A program made the position numbers and the translations under genes. The notes below the pieces were generated by a model. It worked only from the letters and a program-made list of their open reading frames with translations. It ran no database searches and had not been told where the DNA came from. Shown here one piece after another: positions 1 through 14,200 of a DNA stretch of 64,000 nucleotides. This DNA is from Mauremys mutica. Its lineage: Eukaryota > Chordata > Testudines > Geoemydidae. Position 1 is the stretch's first letter. Each line of letters begins with the position of its first letter. The DNA is taken from assembly GCF_020497125.1 (NCBI RefSeq), contig NC_059077.1, positions 27,355,340-27,419,339 on the forward strand, given 5' to 3'.

Positions 1-940
1 AGTGCCCCAAGGATCAGTCCTGGGGCTGGTTTTGTTCAATATCTTCATTAATGATCTGGAGGATGGCATGGATTGCACCCTCAGCAAGTTTGCAGATTCC
101 ACTAAACTGGGAGGAGTGGTAGATATGCTGGAGGGTAGGGATAGGATACAGAGGGACCTAGACAAATTAGAGGATTGGGCCAAAAGAAATCTGCACTTAG
201 GACAGAAGAATCCCATGCACTGCTACAGACTAGGGACCGAATGGCTAGGCAGCAGTTCTGCAGAAAAGGACCTAGGGGTTACAGTGGATGAGAAGCTGGA
301 TATGAGTCAACAGTGTTGCCAAGAAGGCTAACAGCATTTTGGGCTATATAAGTAGGAGCATTGCCAGCAGATCAAGGGACATGATCATTCCCCTCTATTC
401 GGCATTGGTGAGGTCTCATCTGGAGTACTGTGTCCTGTTTTGGGCCCCACACTACAAGAAGGATGTGGAAAAATTGGAAAGAGTCCAGCGGAGGGCAACA
501 AAAATGATTAGGGGGCTGGAGCACATGACTTATGAGGAGAGGCTGAGGGAACTGGTTTTATTTAGTCTGCAGAAGAAAAGAATGGGGGGGGGGGATTTGA
601 TAGCTGCTTTCAAGTACCTGAAAGAGGGTTCCAAAGAGGATGGATCTAGACTGTTCTCTGTGGTAGCAGATGACAGAACAAGGAGTAATGGTCTCAAGTT
701 GCAGTGGGGGAGGTTTAGGTCGGATATTAGAAAAATCTTTTTCACTAGCAGGGTGGTGAAGTACTGGAATGGGTTACCTAGGGAGGTGGTGGAATCTCCT
801 TCCTTAGAGGTTTTTAAGGTCAGACTTGACAAAGTCCTGGCTGGGATGATTTAGTTGGGGATTGGTCCTGCTTTGAGCAGGAGGTTGGACTAGATGGCCT
901 CCTGAGGTCCCTTCCAACCCTGATATTCTATGATTCTATT
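1..940 (+). mobile_element. CR1 LINE, 3' part of ORF2 and tail
   Basis: Begins inside the reverse transcriptase ([17 protein letters not shown]) and runs to the CR1 tail ending ttctatgattctatt. The catalytic FADD is FADS (KFADSTKL), and frameshifts break the frame near 320 and elsewhere, so it is dead. The C-terminal block [19 protein letters not shown] is typical CR1. The 5' part is outside the window. Confidence 0.93.
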
Positions 941-1116
941 GTGCCTAATTGGAAATCTGGCCCTGGGGAAGTCAATACTCAGTACCTCTCACAAGATTAA
1001 ATCCAGAGAGAGGAGAAGTCAACACTATTGAACTGAACTGAGCTGGGTAACTGTTTCCTGAACAGGCCATGCATTTAAGGAACAGGATTGCCAACAGCAA
1101 AAAAAATAGTGTTGGA

Positions 1117-1199
1117 GACTATGTGCCAGCTCCTCAGCTGGTGAAATTTGGCATAGCTCTGTCAATCAATGGAGTTATGCCAAGTTACACCAGAATTAA
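1117..1199. repeat. Small foldback repeat
   Basis: ggcatagctctgt and its near-complement (ggagttatgcc) flank a short loop, with outer arms cagctggtga.../...ttacaccag. This is a dispersed palindromic repeat, probably a MITE remnant. Confidence 0.5.
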
Positions 1200-1381
1200 A
1201 TACCTATCTCATAGAACTAGAAGGGATCTTGAAAGGTCATTGAGTCCAGTCCCCTGCCTTCACAGCAGTACTAAGTACTGTCACATTTTTGCCCCAGATC
1301 CCTAAATGGCCCCCTCAAGGATAGAGCCCACAATCCTGGGTTTAGCAGACCAGTGCTCAAACCACTGAGCTATCCCTCCCC
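1200..1381 (-). mobile_element. tRNA-derived SINE (turtle Pol III type)
   Basis: Read on the minus strand it begins gggatagctcagtggtt, a tRNA-like A box. A B-box-like region and a CR1-like tail (ggtcccttcYagttcta type) follow. The same family occurs at 20462-20636 and 63850-64000. Confidence 0.85.
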
Positions 1382-2096
1382 CTCTACCTCATGTGTCTAC
1401 TTAGGGTTAAGTTTATCTCTTCCCAGAAAATTGTATATATGTTTATTAGTTTTAATGTTAAGTGGAGGATTTATCACTAGAAGAAAGGAACAGAACCCTG
1501 AATGTTATTGCTTAGATCAAGGTCTTGATCCTATGCACCCTTTATTTTAATTGAAACATTGCGTGCCCATGGAATGTGTTCAACTCATTGAGGGCTTCAG
1601 AGAGAAGATTATAACCAAATAATGGCTTAAAGTTAAGCATGTGCATAAACGTTTGCAAGATGAGGGCCAAAGTGTGGTAGACGTAGTCTTCATCTCTCAG
1701 GGTCAGATCTTTACTGAGTACAGAGGTCTGTCCTCACTTGGTTTTCTCTGAGCATGAGCAGCTAATGCAACCTGCTCATTCTTTAGAAGTATAGCATACA
1801 TACGCTTCTTAGGACATTTGCAGAGACATATTACATCCCTTTCAGAGGGATGCTTTGTTCATTGTCATATCATTAATAGACTTGATCCTGCTCCCATTGA
1901 CATCAGTGGGAATTGGGTCAGTCCTTAAATCCTACTACTGCTATGTTTGTATAAAGATGTTTGCTTTGTCCTATATTCATACACTATCTAGAATGTATTC
2001 AACCCACAGAAATCTTCCTAGTCTCTCTGTGCCAGGAAGTGCATGTGCTTCTAACGCCCATTCATAAAGGACTGCATTTTCCTGCATTTTTTCTAG

Positions 2097-2231
2097 GTGA
2101 AAATTCAGAATGATTTTAGTTATGAGTTTTACAATAGTAGCTGGTCTTATATGAAACACACAGTGCACGATGTACGATCAAACAGTGGCCATTACTATTC
2201 AGAAAAGACACAGGAGGAAAGCAGCAAAAAG
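2097..2231 (+). CDS. C7: C7 exon: MACPF domain, early part
   Basis: The first C7 exon in the window begins after a ttttttctag acceptor and ends before gtatgt. It has 45 codons, phase 0 at both ends. It encodes [17 protein letters not shown] and then a serine/lysine-rich stretch, which fits the variable MACPF segment of C7. NSS is a possible N-glycosylation site. The exon begins at V, where the previous exon should end in phase 0. I could not find that exon in 941-2096, so it is probably upstream of base 1. Confidence 0.93.
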
Positions 2232-5200
2232 GTATGTATAAGTTGTCTTTTTGGCTTAGAATTTCCCACGAACAATTAAAGTCTTACTTCCTTCAATGCT
2301 GTTTTATAATTTGAACATCTCCATGACAATTTTTTTGTTTTATCCTGTTAGTTTTGGTGCAACTTAGACAAAACAAACAATCTGTACAAAGATCTGTACA
2401 AAGAGGTCATTAGACAGGGTTATGTTAGTTCATTTTTTAACATTGTAATTGCTTATTATCTATTCATTTGATTTATTGGCTGCTTTTGCTATAAGGAAAG
2501 AAAGACACTGGCTAATAACTGAATAATATTGTCCATGCTGATAATTTTCTTCTGAACAGTTCATTTAAATGTTGTTTTCTCTTTGCCTTTTTTATTACAT
2601 TCCTCAGTGTTTAGAGGCAACTTAAAAAAAATCTACAATGAGGGGTTAAAATTTGTTTTCCTATCCACAAGCAAAATTGTATTTCAGAATTGAACTCTAT
2701 AAAGGAGTAGGTAAAGGTCTCAGTAAAGTAACTTTGTCTCCACTGTGCCTATAATTTTGAGTTAACTAAAACAAGTATTAATTCAATAATTTAAGTGCTT
2801 CCCGTTTATGAGGTAATATTAGTATCTTGGGCTAAATAAACTCAGAGGCTGAAGGCTAATATGTTTTTAGCTCATAATATGATTGCCACCTGTAGCACGG
2901 CGGACTCACCCCTGCGGCACCTCCTGCTGGTTGTCCTCGGGAATTAGCTCACTTCCAGCCAGGAGCGCCCTCTGCAGGCCAGTGATCCACCTGTCCTCTT
3001 GGCCCCCGTGTCCCTCCCTGGACTCTGGTGCCCTTTTAACTGGGGTGCTGCCCCCTGGCAGTACCCCACCACTCTTGGTCTCCCCTTCCTGGGGAACCCC
3101 AAACCCACTATCCCCACTTTGCCTCAGTTTCGGCTATTGCCCAATCTCCATCTAGCCCCCGTTCACTGGGGCAGACTGCAGTATCAGCCAGTCATCATAG
3201 GCAAAGGGGTTTGGACCTGCTGCCTCTGCCTACCCCGGGCTGCCCCTTTGCAACCCCAGTACCCAGCTGGCCTTACCCTAGGCCTGCAGCAGTTTCCAGG
3301 CCAGAGCTCCCCAGCTCCTCTTGCCTTCCCCCAGCCCTACTCCACCTTGGGCACCCAGGTACACTCCCTAGCAACCAGGCCCTTCTCCCTGTAAAGGCAG
3401 AGAGAGAATGGTTGCTCCTGGCTTCCCTGGCCTGATTAGGGTGTGGCCCAGCTGCGGCCACTTCTCCAATCAGCCCAGCTTTTAGAGCTGTAGCTTTTAA
3501 TCCCTTTTTGCCCCAGCCACAGCCCTCTCCTGGGCTGTTTTAAGCCCCGAAGGACACCACCCCGCTACACCACCAAATTGACAGAAACTACCCTTCTGTT
3601 GTTAGTACACTGAAATGTGTACACTGATTACATATGTTGAGACTTACAGTAAATAAGTTCAAAATAATGCTTATTTTTTAACTGGAAGAAAAGCTGAGAA
3701 GACCATATTTATTGTGGGCATGTGTCTGAGAAGCTATCACAAAGACAAGAGTGAGTGGGGAACTTATAAAGAAAAGGGTTCTCCAGACCAGTCAGGAGAG
3801 AATTTTCTGGTGCCTCAGTTTCCCTTTTGCTGACCTGCAGTACCTTTGTCTCCAGCCTGGCTCATTAATCAGGCTCTGCCAGGCTCCTAATGCCTGACAA
3901 CCACCATTAAGTTTTATACAGGAATATGCATTCGCCTATTTGTCCTTTTGAAGCTTTTTTGGGAGGTGGAGAGTGAAGGAAGAATGCTGCAGTTATTAAA
4001 AAGGAAAAAAATAGTGATTTTGTCTACCTCCCACACTATTCATATCACATTCACTCAGATGGTCCTATCACATGAAACAGGAAACCGTTAAATCCGGAGG
4101 AAGAACAGACTCTCAAAGGGAAAAACAAAACAAAACAAAAATCCGGTCTCTTAAAGAAACAGACCACCTTATCACAAGAGCCATACAGAAATGATAAGTC
4201 CTGAGGACAGGAGTGAATCAGAATGCAGGGGTAACATACTGAACAGTTGTAGAAACTATTGTCCATTAGCAAGTTCAGGATCCTGATAAGCTGATTGGCA
4301 GAAGCCATTCCATTTTTAAATAGCTCTATGACTGATTTATTTTCATCCTCTTAGAGTAACCACTTCATGGTTGTTGAGAATCATGTGGAAGTTGCTCAAT
4401 TCATTAATAACAACCCAGAATTTCTAACTCTTACGGAGCCATTCTGGAAAGAGCTTGCCAACCTTCCTGCTGTCTATGAATATAGTGCATATCGAAGATT
4501 AATTGAACATTTTGGAACTCACTTCCTGCACTCTGGATCTCTGGGAGGACATTACAAAGTTCTCTTTTATATGGATACTGAAAAAATCAAAGCAAAAGGT
4601 AGAGTACTGGAGCATTTGTTACAATGAACCAAGCGAATGAACAAGTCAAGAAACTCCTCCCTAGATCCTCCCAGCTAACAAATAAAACAAAAATAAAGAG
4701 ACTGCTTTCTCACCAGTCAGTCGCCACAGACTCTCCTTATCGATAATAAACTAGAGGTGGGCTCAAGCCACTACCTTTAGATCCTGATCTGGGTGTTGAA
4801 CATTCAAAGTTCAGGGAGATTTGGATTTGGGGTTCAGCGTATTTTACATTTGGTTCCACACGTTATAAACTTAAAGGGCCATTTGAAAAATTTGGATCCC
4901 AATCTTGGTTTGGCTTTTGAACAGCCCCAAAGTTCAGAGGTGTTTGGATACAAGGTGTGAGTAAAGTCCATCTCTAGCAAAGGCAGAACAAAATAAAAAT
5001 AAAGCAAAGGGCAAAACTGCACATATGGTGATACTCAAACACACTACCACAGTTGGAAGGGCAGGGGTGGGGTGAGAAAAAGGATAAATCAGAAAACAGG
5101 AAATAAAATATCAGGCAAATACATCATTCAGCTCTCTGCCAGTATCTTTAGGTGTCGCTCTTGGATAGCTACTGGTTACTGGTAACCCTTAGCATGGGAT

Positions 5201-8200
5201 CTGCTTTGTAGTTGTCCCCTCCTGCAAGAAAATGTTGCAGTTGTTCTATTCCTAAAGTGGGCCCTCAGTCAATGGGAGCCTCACACATGAATCCAAAAGC
5301 AGAAATTAATTTTCAGCCTACTGTCAAGGTGACTGGATCTATTTTTTTCCAGGTTTGAGTATTACAGACATGTACAAATGTTCATCATCAGGTTGGAACT
5401 TATTAATCGTAAGAACGAAAAAGACTACCTGCTCAAAACTGGATGAGCTGTTAAAATCTTCTTCAGGTAAATGATTCCACGGCACAGAGATTTCTTGCAC
5501 TGCAGGATATGTCAGAATGGGAGTGTGGGAGATCAATAAAACAGAAGGGCATTTTGGATGTAGTTGAACCCTGACTATCTGAATGGAATTACAGGGAATA
5601 TATTTGCATAAACAGGTTTCAGATAAGAGGGACTGAGTTTTCATTGTAAATGATGCATATCTGGTGACATAATCAAGATTTCAGATACAAGTGGGTTAAC
5701 ATTTGAGGAGCTTGGAAAAGGTATCACAATTGTCAAAATATTGTGTAAATTGGTGGAATGAGCAGAACAAACAAATATAAACCAGTCCCTTTCATCCCTT
5801 TGGTCACTAGGCCAATCCTGGCAGGTGCTGAGCTCCAGTAGGAATGGCAAGTGCTCAGCATCTCTCAGGACAGGATAATAGGGTACTAGCCACCATGAAT
5901 TTGTCAAGAACAAATCATACCCCCACAACCCAATTTCCTTCTTTGACACGGTTACTGACCTAGTGGATAGGGGAAAAGCAGTAGATGTGATATGCCTTGA
6001 TTTTAGTAAGGCTTTTGACACAGCCCCCAGGATGTTCACATATGGTCTAGATTACATTACTATAAAGGTGGGTGCAAAACTGGTTGAAAGACGATACTCA
6101 AAGTGGAGATATCAATTTTTTATGTCAAACTGGGGAGACCTATCTATTGGGATCCCGCAGGGGTAGTCCTGGGTCCTGTACTAGTTAATATTTTCATTAA
6201 TGTCTTGTAACAGAATGGAGAGTATCCTTATAAAATTTGTGGATGACACCAAGCTAAGACGGTTCACAAGCACTTTGAAAGACAGGATGAGAATTCAACA
6301 TGATCTTGACAAATTAGAGAATTGGCCTAAAATCAACAAGATGAAATTCAATAAAGCCAAGTGCCAGCTACTACACTTGAAAGGAAAAATCAAATGCACA
6401 AATACAAAATGGGGAATAATTGGCTAGGCAGTAGCTGAAAAGAATATGGGGGTTCTAGTGGATCACAAATTGAAAATGAGCCAATAATGTGATGCAGTTG
6501 TGGAAAAAGCTAATATCATTCTGGGGTGTATTAACAGGAGTTTTGTATGTAAGACATGGGGGGTAATTTACCCTCTCTACTTGGCACTGATGAGTCCTCA
6601 TCTGGAGAACTGTGTCCAGTTTTGGGTACCATACTTTAGGAAAGATGTGGACAAATTGGAGAGAGTCCAGAGGAGAGCAACAAAAATGATAAAGGTGTAG
6701 AAAACCCAACCTGTGAGGACAGGTTAAAAAACCCTGGGCTTATTTAGTCTTGAGAAAAGACGACGGGGAGGGGGAGTATCTAATAACAGTCTCCAAATAT
6801 GTTAAGGGCTGTTATAAAGAGGACTGAAGCTAGGCCAAGAAGTAATTGGCTTTATCTCCAGCAAGGCAGATTTAGGTTAGATATTAGGAAAAAATTCTAA
6901 CGATAAGGGCAGTTAAACTCTGGAATATGTTTCCAATGGAGGGTGTGGAAGCCTTGTCACTGGAAGTATTTAAGAGCAGGTTGGACAAACACCTGTTAGG
7001 GATGGCCTAGGTTTACATGGTCTTGCTTCAGTGCAGGGGGCTGGACTAGATGTTTTCTCAAGGTCCCTTCCAGCCCAACATAGCTATGATTTTATGACAG
7101 CTGTTCCCAGCCTGACTTGATTAGAGCCCACCTTGTGGTAAGATTTGTGGATAGCCTCTCTTCCACATCCCTTGAGCCATACTCATTCACAGTTGCCACG
7201 GCCCAGATCCACAAAGGTACTTAGAAGACTAAGTCCCAGGTGTATGCACCAGTGTGATCAACAAACCTTCTGGCTGGCTGCCACCTAGTTCTGTAAGTGC
7301 TTAACTCACTTGGCCCTAAATTTCTACTGTAACAGTTCCATAGGTGCCTCTGGGTGCACTAATGCCTTACTCTAGGCATCTGGACATCTACCTGTTGCCC
7401 CAGTGAGATTCACAAAGTAGGGGACGGTAGGTAGAGAAGTGCCTATCTCACTGTGGGAACCAATCTGGTAGGCATGCTCCGAGGCTGCCCACCAGAGTGG
7501 GTCCCACTCAAAATCTGGGGAGGAGAAAGAGGAATGGTGATGGGGTGCTAACCGTATAACTTTTAGTCCAACTTGCCATTGGGCTAAAAGTTATAAAGTG
7601 GGCACCATCAGCACCATTTCCACCTCCTCGCATCTTTACTCACAACAGCATTTCTGCTGCAAGGAGTTGGAATGATTCCACAGCCATGCTGCTTTCCCTA
7701 TCTGCACTTCTGCCCTAGTCAGGACCTCCCACGGTTGGGAAACCCCATTTCAGGATTTGGCCCACTATTACCATTCTAGGATACATGTGCATATTAAATT
7801 CTCTACTGATATGCCCTTTAATTTCTTGCACAGTTATTTGCATTATATTGTGGAATTTCTATTGCTACATGTTATCCCCATTTTGCAATGCTGCTCTTCT
7901 GTATTTCTCATCCCTGAATGTGTAGGAACCAGTCAGAATCAGATTAGAGGTGATCCCTATGTAGAGGGAGGAAATCCAGCGGCTGTTGCTGGCCTTGCTT
8001 ATCTAGATTTGAATAATCCTGCAGGAAATAGTGAAAGATATTCCTTCTGGGCTCGATCAGTGAAATACTATCCCAGAGTAATTAAACAAAAGGTAAGACT
8101 TGGGTACTGTTTTCCTAAAACAGCCCTGAGAGGTGGGTTTATCTGAAGTGGGGATATGATTAAGCTATAGGGGTTAATCAACATCAGTTGTAAATGGCAG

Positions 8201-11200
8201 TAGTTTTGTATCCAGATTGTTTTTGAAAAATTAAAATAAGAAAAATGTGCACAGGCAAAGCAGACTGTTGGAGAAATGGACAGTAATGACTGGCAGTTTT
8301 ACAAAATCAAGGCTCTGATCCTGCACTGCATTTTGTACACTATAGAGCATTTTCGTACAAGAACTTTGTACAAGATGACACTGCCCCTGTGCAGAGCCCC
8401 AGTAATTTCACTACTGCTTTGCATAAGCACAGGAGTCCAGCTGCTTAGATCTCAGGGCCCAAGTTGGAGCACAGTGTCAAATGAAAAATATGAATTCTGT
8501 CAATGAGTTTGGGATTTAATGTGAGCTCTGGAAATGGGGGATTTTGTGATAGAAGCAAAAAGTAGTATTAAAATTGAAATTATAAGAAATTGACCTTATA
8601 ATTGTTTAAAATATACAACTTATTGGACCGCGGAAGCTCACATAGGGACTTTGCTAGTGTATCGTTTTTGAACATGGCATGGCATTATTTAGCCCCAATC
8701 CACACAGCCATGGCTGAACTGTGTTGAATACAGCTGAGCTGCAAGTGACTTTAACAAATGTCGCACAAAGTTGGTTTTGAGTGTAGATGAGGCCTTACTT
8801 GATCTTTCCTACTAACGACAGATGAAGAGTTTTCCCTCTTTGCAAAACTGTCCACACAATATACACCTCCAAATATTGTACATGACCAATGTGTTATTAA
8901 ACTGTGACACCCTTAAAATATGTAGTTTTTAAATGCAAGACAAATCTGTTTATTGCATTTAGCTAACACCATTGTACGAGCTGGTAAAGGAAGTGTCCTG
9001 TGCCTCAGTTAAAAGGCATTATCTGAAACTAGCCATTGAAGAGTATCTGAGTGAGAATGATCCCTGCAAATGTCGGCCATGTCAAAATGGTGGCGAACCT
9101 GCCATAGCAGGAACTCAGTGCCTGTGTTTCTGCAAACCTTACACGTTTGGAGCAGCTTGTGAACTTGGAACGCTTGTACAAGATCAGCCAGGTAAGTACG
9201 CATTTGTTTTGAGATTTCAAAAGTTTAAAGCATACTTTTCTGCTTGCAGTGATACGATCAGTGCTATTGCGCAGGTTGAATGTGCAAGTGATATTGGGCA
9301 CCAGCTATCTGTAAAAGTCAAGTGGATTTTTGAGGGCATCAGGCTGCCAGGGGACAGCGGTTAAATGAGTATGGGGAGTATTCCTCTCTGTTAGACTCTG
9401 GGTCTCTGCTTAACATTTGTATACAGCACTTTACATTTTCCAAGTATTTTCTTTAAGTACTGTTGACAATACTAGTAACAGTGAGAACAGTCCTGCATTG
9501 ACAAGCAAGTGGACTAGATGAATTAATAGATTTTTTCCATCTCTTGCTTCTCTGATTCTGTTATCCCCATTTTGCAAATAGAAAAACTGAGATGCAAAAA
9601 GATCAAGGCCAGAATTTTCAAACTTGGGTGCCTAAACACATTGATTACCATGTTGTTGTAGCAGTGTCGGTCCGAGAATATGAGAAACACAAGGTAGGTG
9701 AGGTGATGTCTTTTATTGGACTAACTTCTGTTGGTGAGAGAGACAAGCTTTTGAGCTTCACAGAGCTCTTCTTCAGGTCTGGGGAAGGTAATCAAACTTA
9801 GACACTTAAGTGCACATTTAAGCACCTAATCTATTGCCCAGTTTTCAGAGCTATCCAGCACCCATCAGTACTATTGAAAAAAATTAGAGTTTGTGTCATG
9901 TGCCCCTCCGATTATTTAAGTGCCCAAGGTTATGTACAAAGCCAGGATTAGAACTTATGACTCAAAGTATTGTACTCAGTCCACTATATCAAAGTGCTTT
10001 TTTTCAAATTTGCCAATAGCCTAGGCTTCTACATTACTTGTGTCCCACAATACATGAAATGCCACTGATCAGTAGAGAAAAGGGAACAACTTTTCTAGTG
10101 GTGATGCTTTGAGGGATCAGATCTGTGAGAGGAGTATTTGTGCAGGGAGGGTATAAGAGCATAGAGATCAGTATTGGATTGCATGGGTTTATTTTAACTA
10201 ATCTAAACCTGAATGAAAGTTTGGATTCAAAGAGCCAATGACTAATATTATGCTGGTCTTCCCCAGACAAACTGAGTTTCACAATTATTGTTTTTGCTAT
10301 GCAGGTAAATGAAAGAGTTCAATAACATTTTTGGAATAAATTAACAAAAATGAGTCCATTTCACATCCTGTGAAACAGGAACACATTCAGGTTTTTTTTG
10401 TCCAGTTGTAGTATGGCGCTACATTTCTATTTACTCATTCTGGTATAAATCAGCAAAGACTCCACAGAATTACACCAGTGTAAAAGCAATATAAGCAAGA
10501 AAAGTCTCAGGTCCATGATAGTGAGATCTTGGATTCAGTTCCAAGCTAATGGTTTGGGATCATCATTAGCTTTGACTGTTGTTTCCTGCTTTTAAGATAG
10601 CAGCAGCAGCTACTAAGAGGACAATAGAATTTCCTACATATTCCTATAATGTAAAGTCTCACTCTAACGTTACACAGGAGTTATTGATGGAAGGTGGAGT
10701 TGCTGGTCCTCTTGGAGTCCTTGCTCAGGAGAAAGGAAGTCAAGGAGTCGAACCTGCAATAATCCACCACCTAGTGGTGGTGGGATGTCCTGCATTGGAG
10801 AACAGTTTGAAAGCAGACAATGTGAGGATGAGGAGTTGCAACATTTTCGGTAAGTGGAAACACCTTGAGCACGAATGCAAAGTGGGAGATCTGAGGCAAT
10901 TTATGATTTTGACTCAAAACGACTTGTAATTTGTTGGACTGTCACAGCAATTCAGTGGCTTTGGCTAAACCAAAGCATCAAGTTTTTGTGTTTGTTCAAG
11001 TCTGAAACAAAATGAAATTCAAGAGCTGTGACCTAGATGTGAAGTGGATCTGGAAAAAAGGGTGAAGCCTATGAGCTTAACTTCACTCTAGTCTTCACAT
11101 GCTTTCTCAAAAACACATGATAAATGAGTTTAGTTTGATCATGGCTTACAGTAATCCAGACTGGCCCTGAAAAGGGGCTTCTCTGAGAAGGGCAGTATTT

Positions 11201-14200
11201 TAGAAGAAAGAATGACTAAAAACCCTCTTGCATTTAGTAAAAATAATCACAATCTTAAATTTTTTGCTTTACAGTTTGATTGAACCACACTGCTTTGATG
11301 TGTCCATAATCCCCACAGAATTCTGCTCACCTCCCCCACTCTTGGAAAATGGATTTGTTCAAGTAGGTTATAAAAAAGTTCTCTTTATTACTTAATCTAT
11401 GCTCTGTTTTGAACTGCAGTACTGGAGCTGCAGTTAATATACTCATAGGAATTCCCCCACGACGCTGTATTAGTCTTGATCAATTTAATATGATGCTGTA
11501 TGAAAATCTCTTTAGCGTGTTCTTCCTGGATTAAGTTTACAAGAAGTTAGCTAAGACTTATTTTACTTACTTGTAACTCCCCATCCCCCCGCCCACACCT
11601 TTACTCCTATTTTTATTAGCCGCAATGCCCAGAGTCTCCAACAGGGATCAGGGCCCTGTTGTACAAACACATGGTAAGAGAGTCCATGCCTCAAAGAGCT
11701 TAACATTTAAAATAGACAAAGGGCAGGATGGGAAAGAGGCACAGAGAGGTGAAGTGAGCTGCCACAGCAAATTGGCGGTAGAACTAGGAATAGGCTCCAG
11801 GTCTCCTGACTCCAAGTTAAGTGCCCTAACTAGTGGAACACACACACTCTTTTTGTCCCCACCAGGACTCCGCACATGCACAGGGCTCCAACTGCCTGCA
11901 GCAGCAGGATCGGGCCCCAATCTCAGACGTGATTTAACAAGGGAGTAACAAGAGAGCTTGTTTATTCCTTGGACCAGAGATTATGTCTTATCCATGCTGT
12001 GAGGTGCCTAGCATCCTTTTGGTTGCTATGAGAAATAACTAACACTTATAGCAATACTGTAGGTTTTGGAGAAATGTGCCAGAAACATCCTTCCCTCAAA
12101 TTAACTAGAAATCAGTTAAAAAAAATCTAAAATCTAATGGCCTGACCCTGAAAACCCTTACTCCACTGGGTCTACCTAAATGAATAAGGCTTGAGGGATT
12201 GGACCCTAACATGTATTTTGCCATTTGTTTTTCCAGTCAATGGTTATCACCCTGCATGTACTAGTTTATCTCAGAAGATAAAGGTAAAATCCTGCAAACC
12301 ATGGAATTGTATTTGCTCAGTTAATTCTGTCAGATTTCTTAGAAACCAAAAAAAGAGTTTTATACATTTAGTGGTTATTACACATTTTTTGTTTCACATT
12401 CAAAGCTTCTCCTATTTATTTCCTTTCAGAATGCCGATTCCTCATATCCTGTCGGGAAAAGTGTTGTTTACGCCTGCAGAGATGGTTATTCTCTTGTTGG
12501 TGATCCTGTTGCTAAATGTGGGAAAGGTTTAAAGTGGCTCACCGGGGATATGCAATGCAAGAGTATGTTTAAATTGATTTTCACTGCCAAGTACAATTGA
12601 AAGTTGACTTTTGAATCCCAGTGAAACTTTTCCCCACATCTATTTTTCAAAAATAGAGGAAAGGGCAGAGGGGGGGATGTAGACAGCTGTAGTCTTCCAA
12701 TTCTCAACTAGAATCAGACTTAAATTGCTTTTTCTTTCTTTGAATATAGAAATTGCTATAATAGAATGGACAACTGGTCCATCTGGTCTAGTTGTAAGGA
12801 AGGCAAAATTGAACCAGAAAACTCACAATGCACCAGGCCAAAGGTATACTGCAGGGGTAAATTTCTTCCTGACCCCCCGGAAGTCAGAGGATTGCTAGCC
12901 CTGATGATTTTAATCTTAGGTAAAATAATTGCAGTGCTATTCAATGTATATAGAATTGAGGTGATCCATACTCTTCTCCTGCTGCAGCAGAAAGTTGACT
13001 GAGATATACCCTCCTAATATATTGAATAATCCCTGCTCAAGTCTCCTTAGGAAACGAAAACTCTCCAGGGTCCTAGCTAATAAGAATACGTAAGAACGGC
13101 TCTACTGGGTCAGACCGAAGGTCCATCTAGCCCAGTATCCTGTCTACTGACAGTGGCCAATGCCAGGTGCCCCAGAGGGAGTGAACCCAACAGGCAATGA
13201 TCAAGTGATCTCTCTCCTGCCATCCATCTCCACCCTCTGACAAGCAGAGGCTGGGGACACCCTTCCTTACCCATCCTGGCTAATATCCATTAACGGACTT
13301 AACCTCCATGAATTTATCCAGTTCTCTTTTAAACGCTGTTATAGTCCTAGCCTTCACAACCTCCTCAGGCAAAGAGTTCCACAAGTTCACTGTGCGCTGT
13401 GTGAAGAAGAGCGTACTTTTATTTGTTTTAAACCTGCTGCCCATCAATTTCATTTGGTGGCCCCTAGTCCTTGTATTATAGGAACAAGTAAATAACTTTT
13501 CCTTATTTACTTTCTCTACATCACTCATGATTTTATATACCTCTATCATATCCCCCCTTAGTCTCCTCTTTTCCAAGCTGAAAAGTTCTAGCCTCTTTAA
13601 TCTCTCCTTATATGGAACCCATTCCAAACCCCTAATCATTTTAGTTGCCCTTCTCTGAACCTTTTCTAATGCCAGTATATCTTTTTTGAGATGAGGCGAC
13701 CTCATCTGTATGCAGTATTCAAGATGTGGGCGTACCATGGATTTATATAAGGGCAATAAGATACTCTCCGTCTTATTTTCTATCCCCTTTTTAATGATTC
13801 CTAACATCTTGTTTGCTTTTTTGACCGCCGCTGCACACTGCGTGGACGTCTTTAGAGAACTATCCACGATGACTCCAAGATCTTTTTCCTGATTTGTTGT
13901 AGCTAAATTAGCCCCCATCATATTGTATGTATAATTGGGGTTATTTCTTCCAATGTGCATTACTTTACATTTATCCACATTAAATTTCATTTGCCATTTT
14001 GTTGCCCAATCACTTAGTTTTGTGAGATCTTTTTGAAGTTCTTCACAGTTGCTTTGGTCTTAACTATCCTGAGCAGTTTAGTATCATCTGCAAATTTTGC
14101 CACCTCACTTTTTACCCCTTTCTGCAGATCATTTATGAATAAGTTGAATAGGATTGGCCCTAGGACTGACCCTTGAGGGACACCACTTGTTACCCCTCTC

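Larger units (their letters stand above)
941..2096. other. C7 intron: foldback and SINE, otherwise unmarked
   Basis: Contains a short foldback (1117-1199) and a tRNA-derived SINE (1200-1381). A fragment near 1878-1922 resembles the 'cctgatcctg' foldback family. No C7 exon could be recognised. Confidence 0.5.

Noticed and set aside
1069..1130. LRNRIANSK, similar to an upstream MACPF segment of C7
   Set aside because: Similarity stops after nine residues, the expected downstream residues are missing, and the region runs into a dispersed foldback repeat.
2883..3461. Several Pro/Leu-rich open frames
   Set aside because: They lie inside the solo LTR and have no retroviral gene similarity.
5339..5644. 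101-codon minus-strand open frame
   Set aside because: Antisense shadow over the C7 exon at 5353-5466; the plus-strand exon has matching phase and splice sites.
12766..12860. Open frame with [12 protein letters not shown], resembling a TSP1 repeat, close to C7 exons
   Set aside because: C7 needs no third TSP1 between its CCP modules, no splice sites fit, and the sequence continues into an antisense CR1 3' end (ggtaaatttcttcctgacc). Chance similarity.
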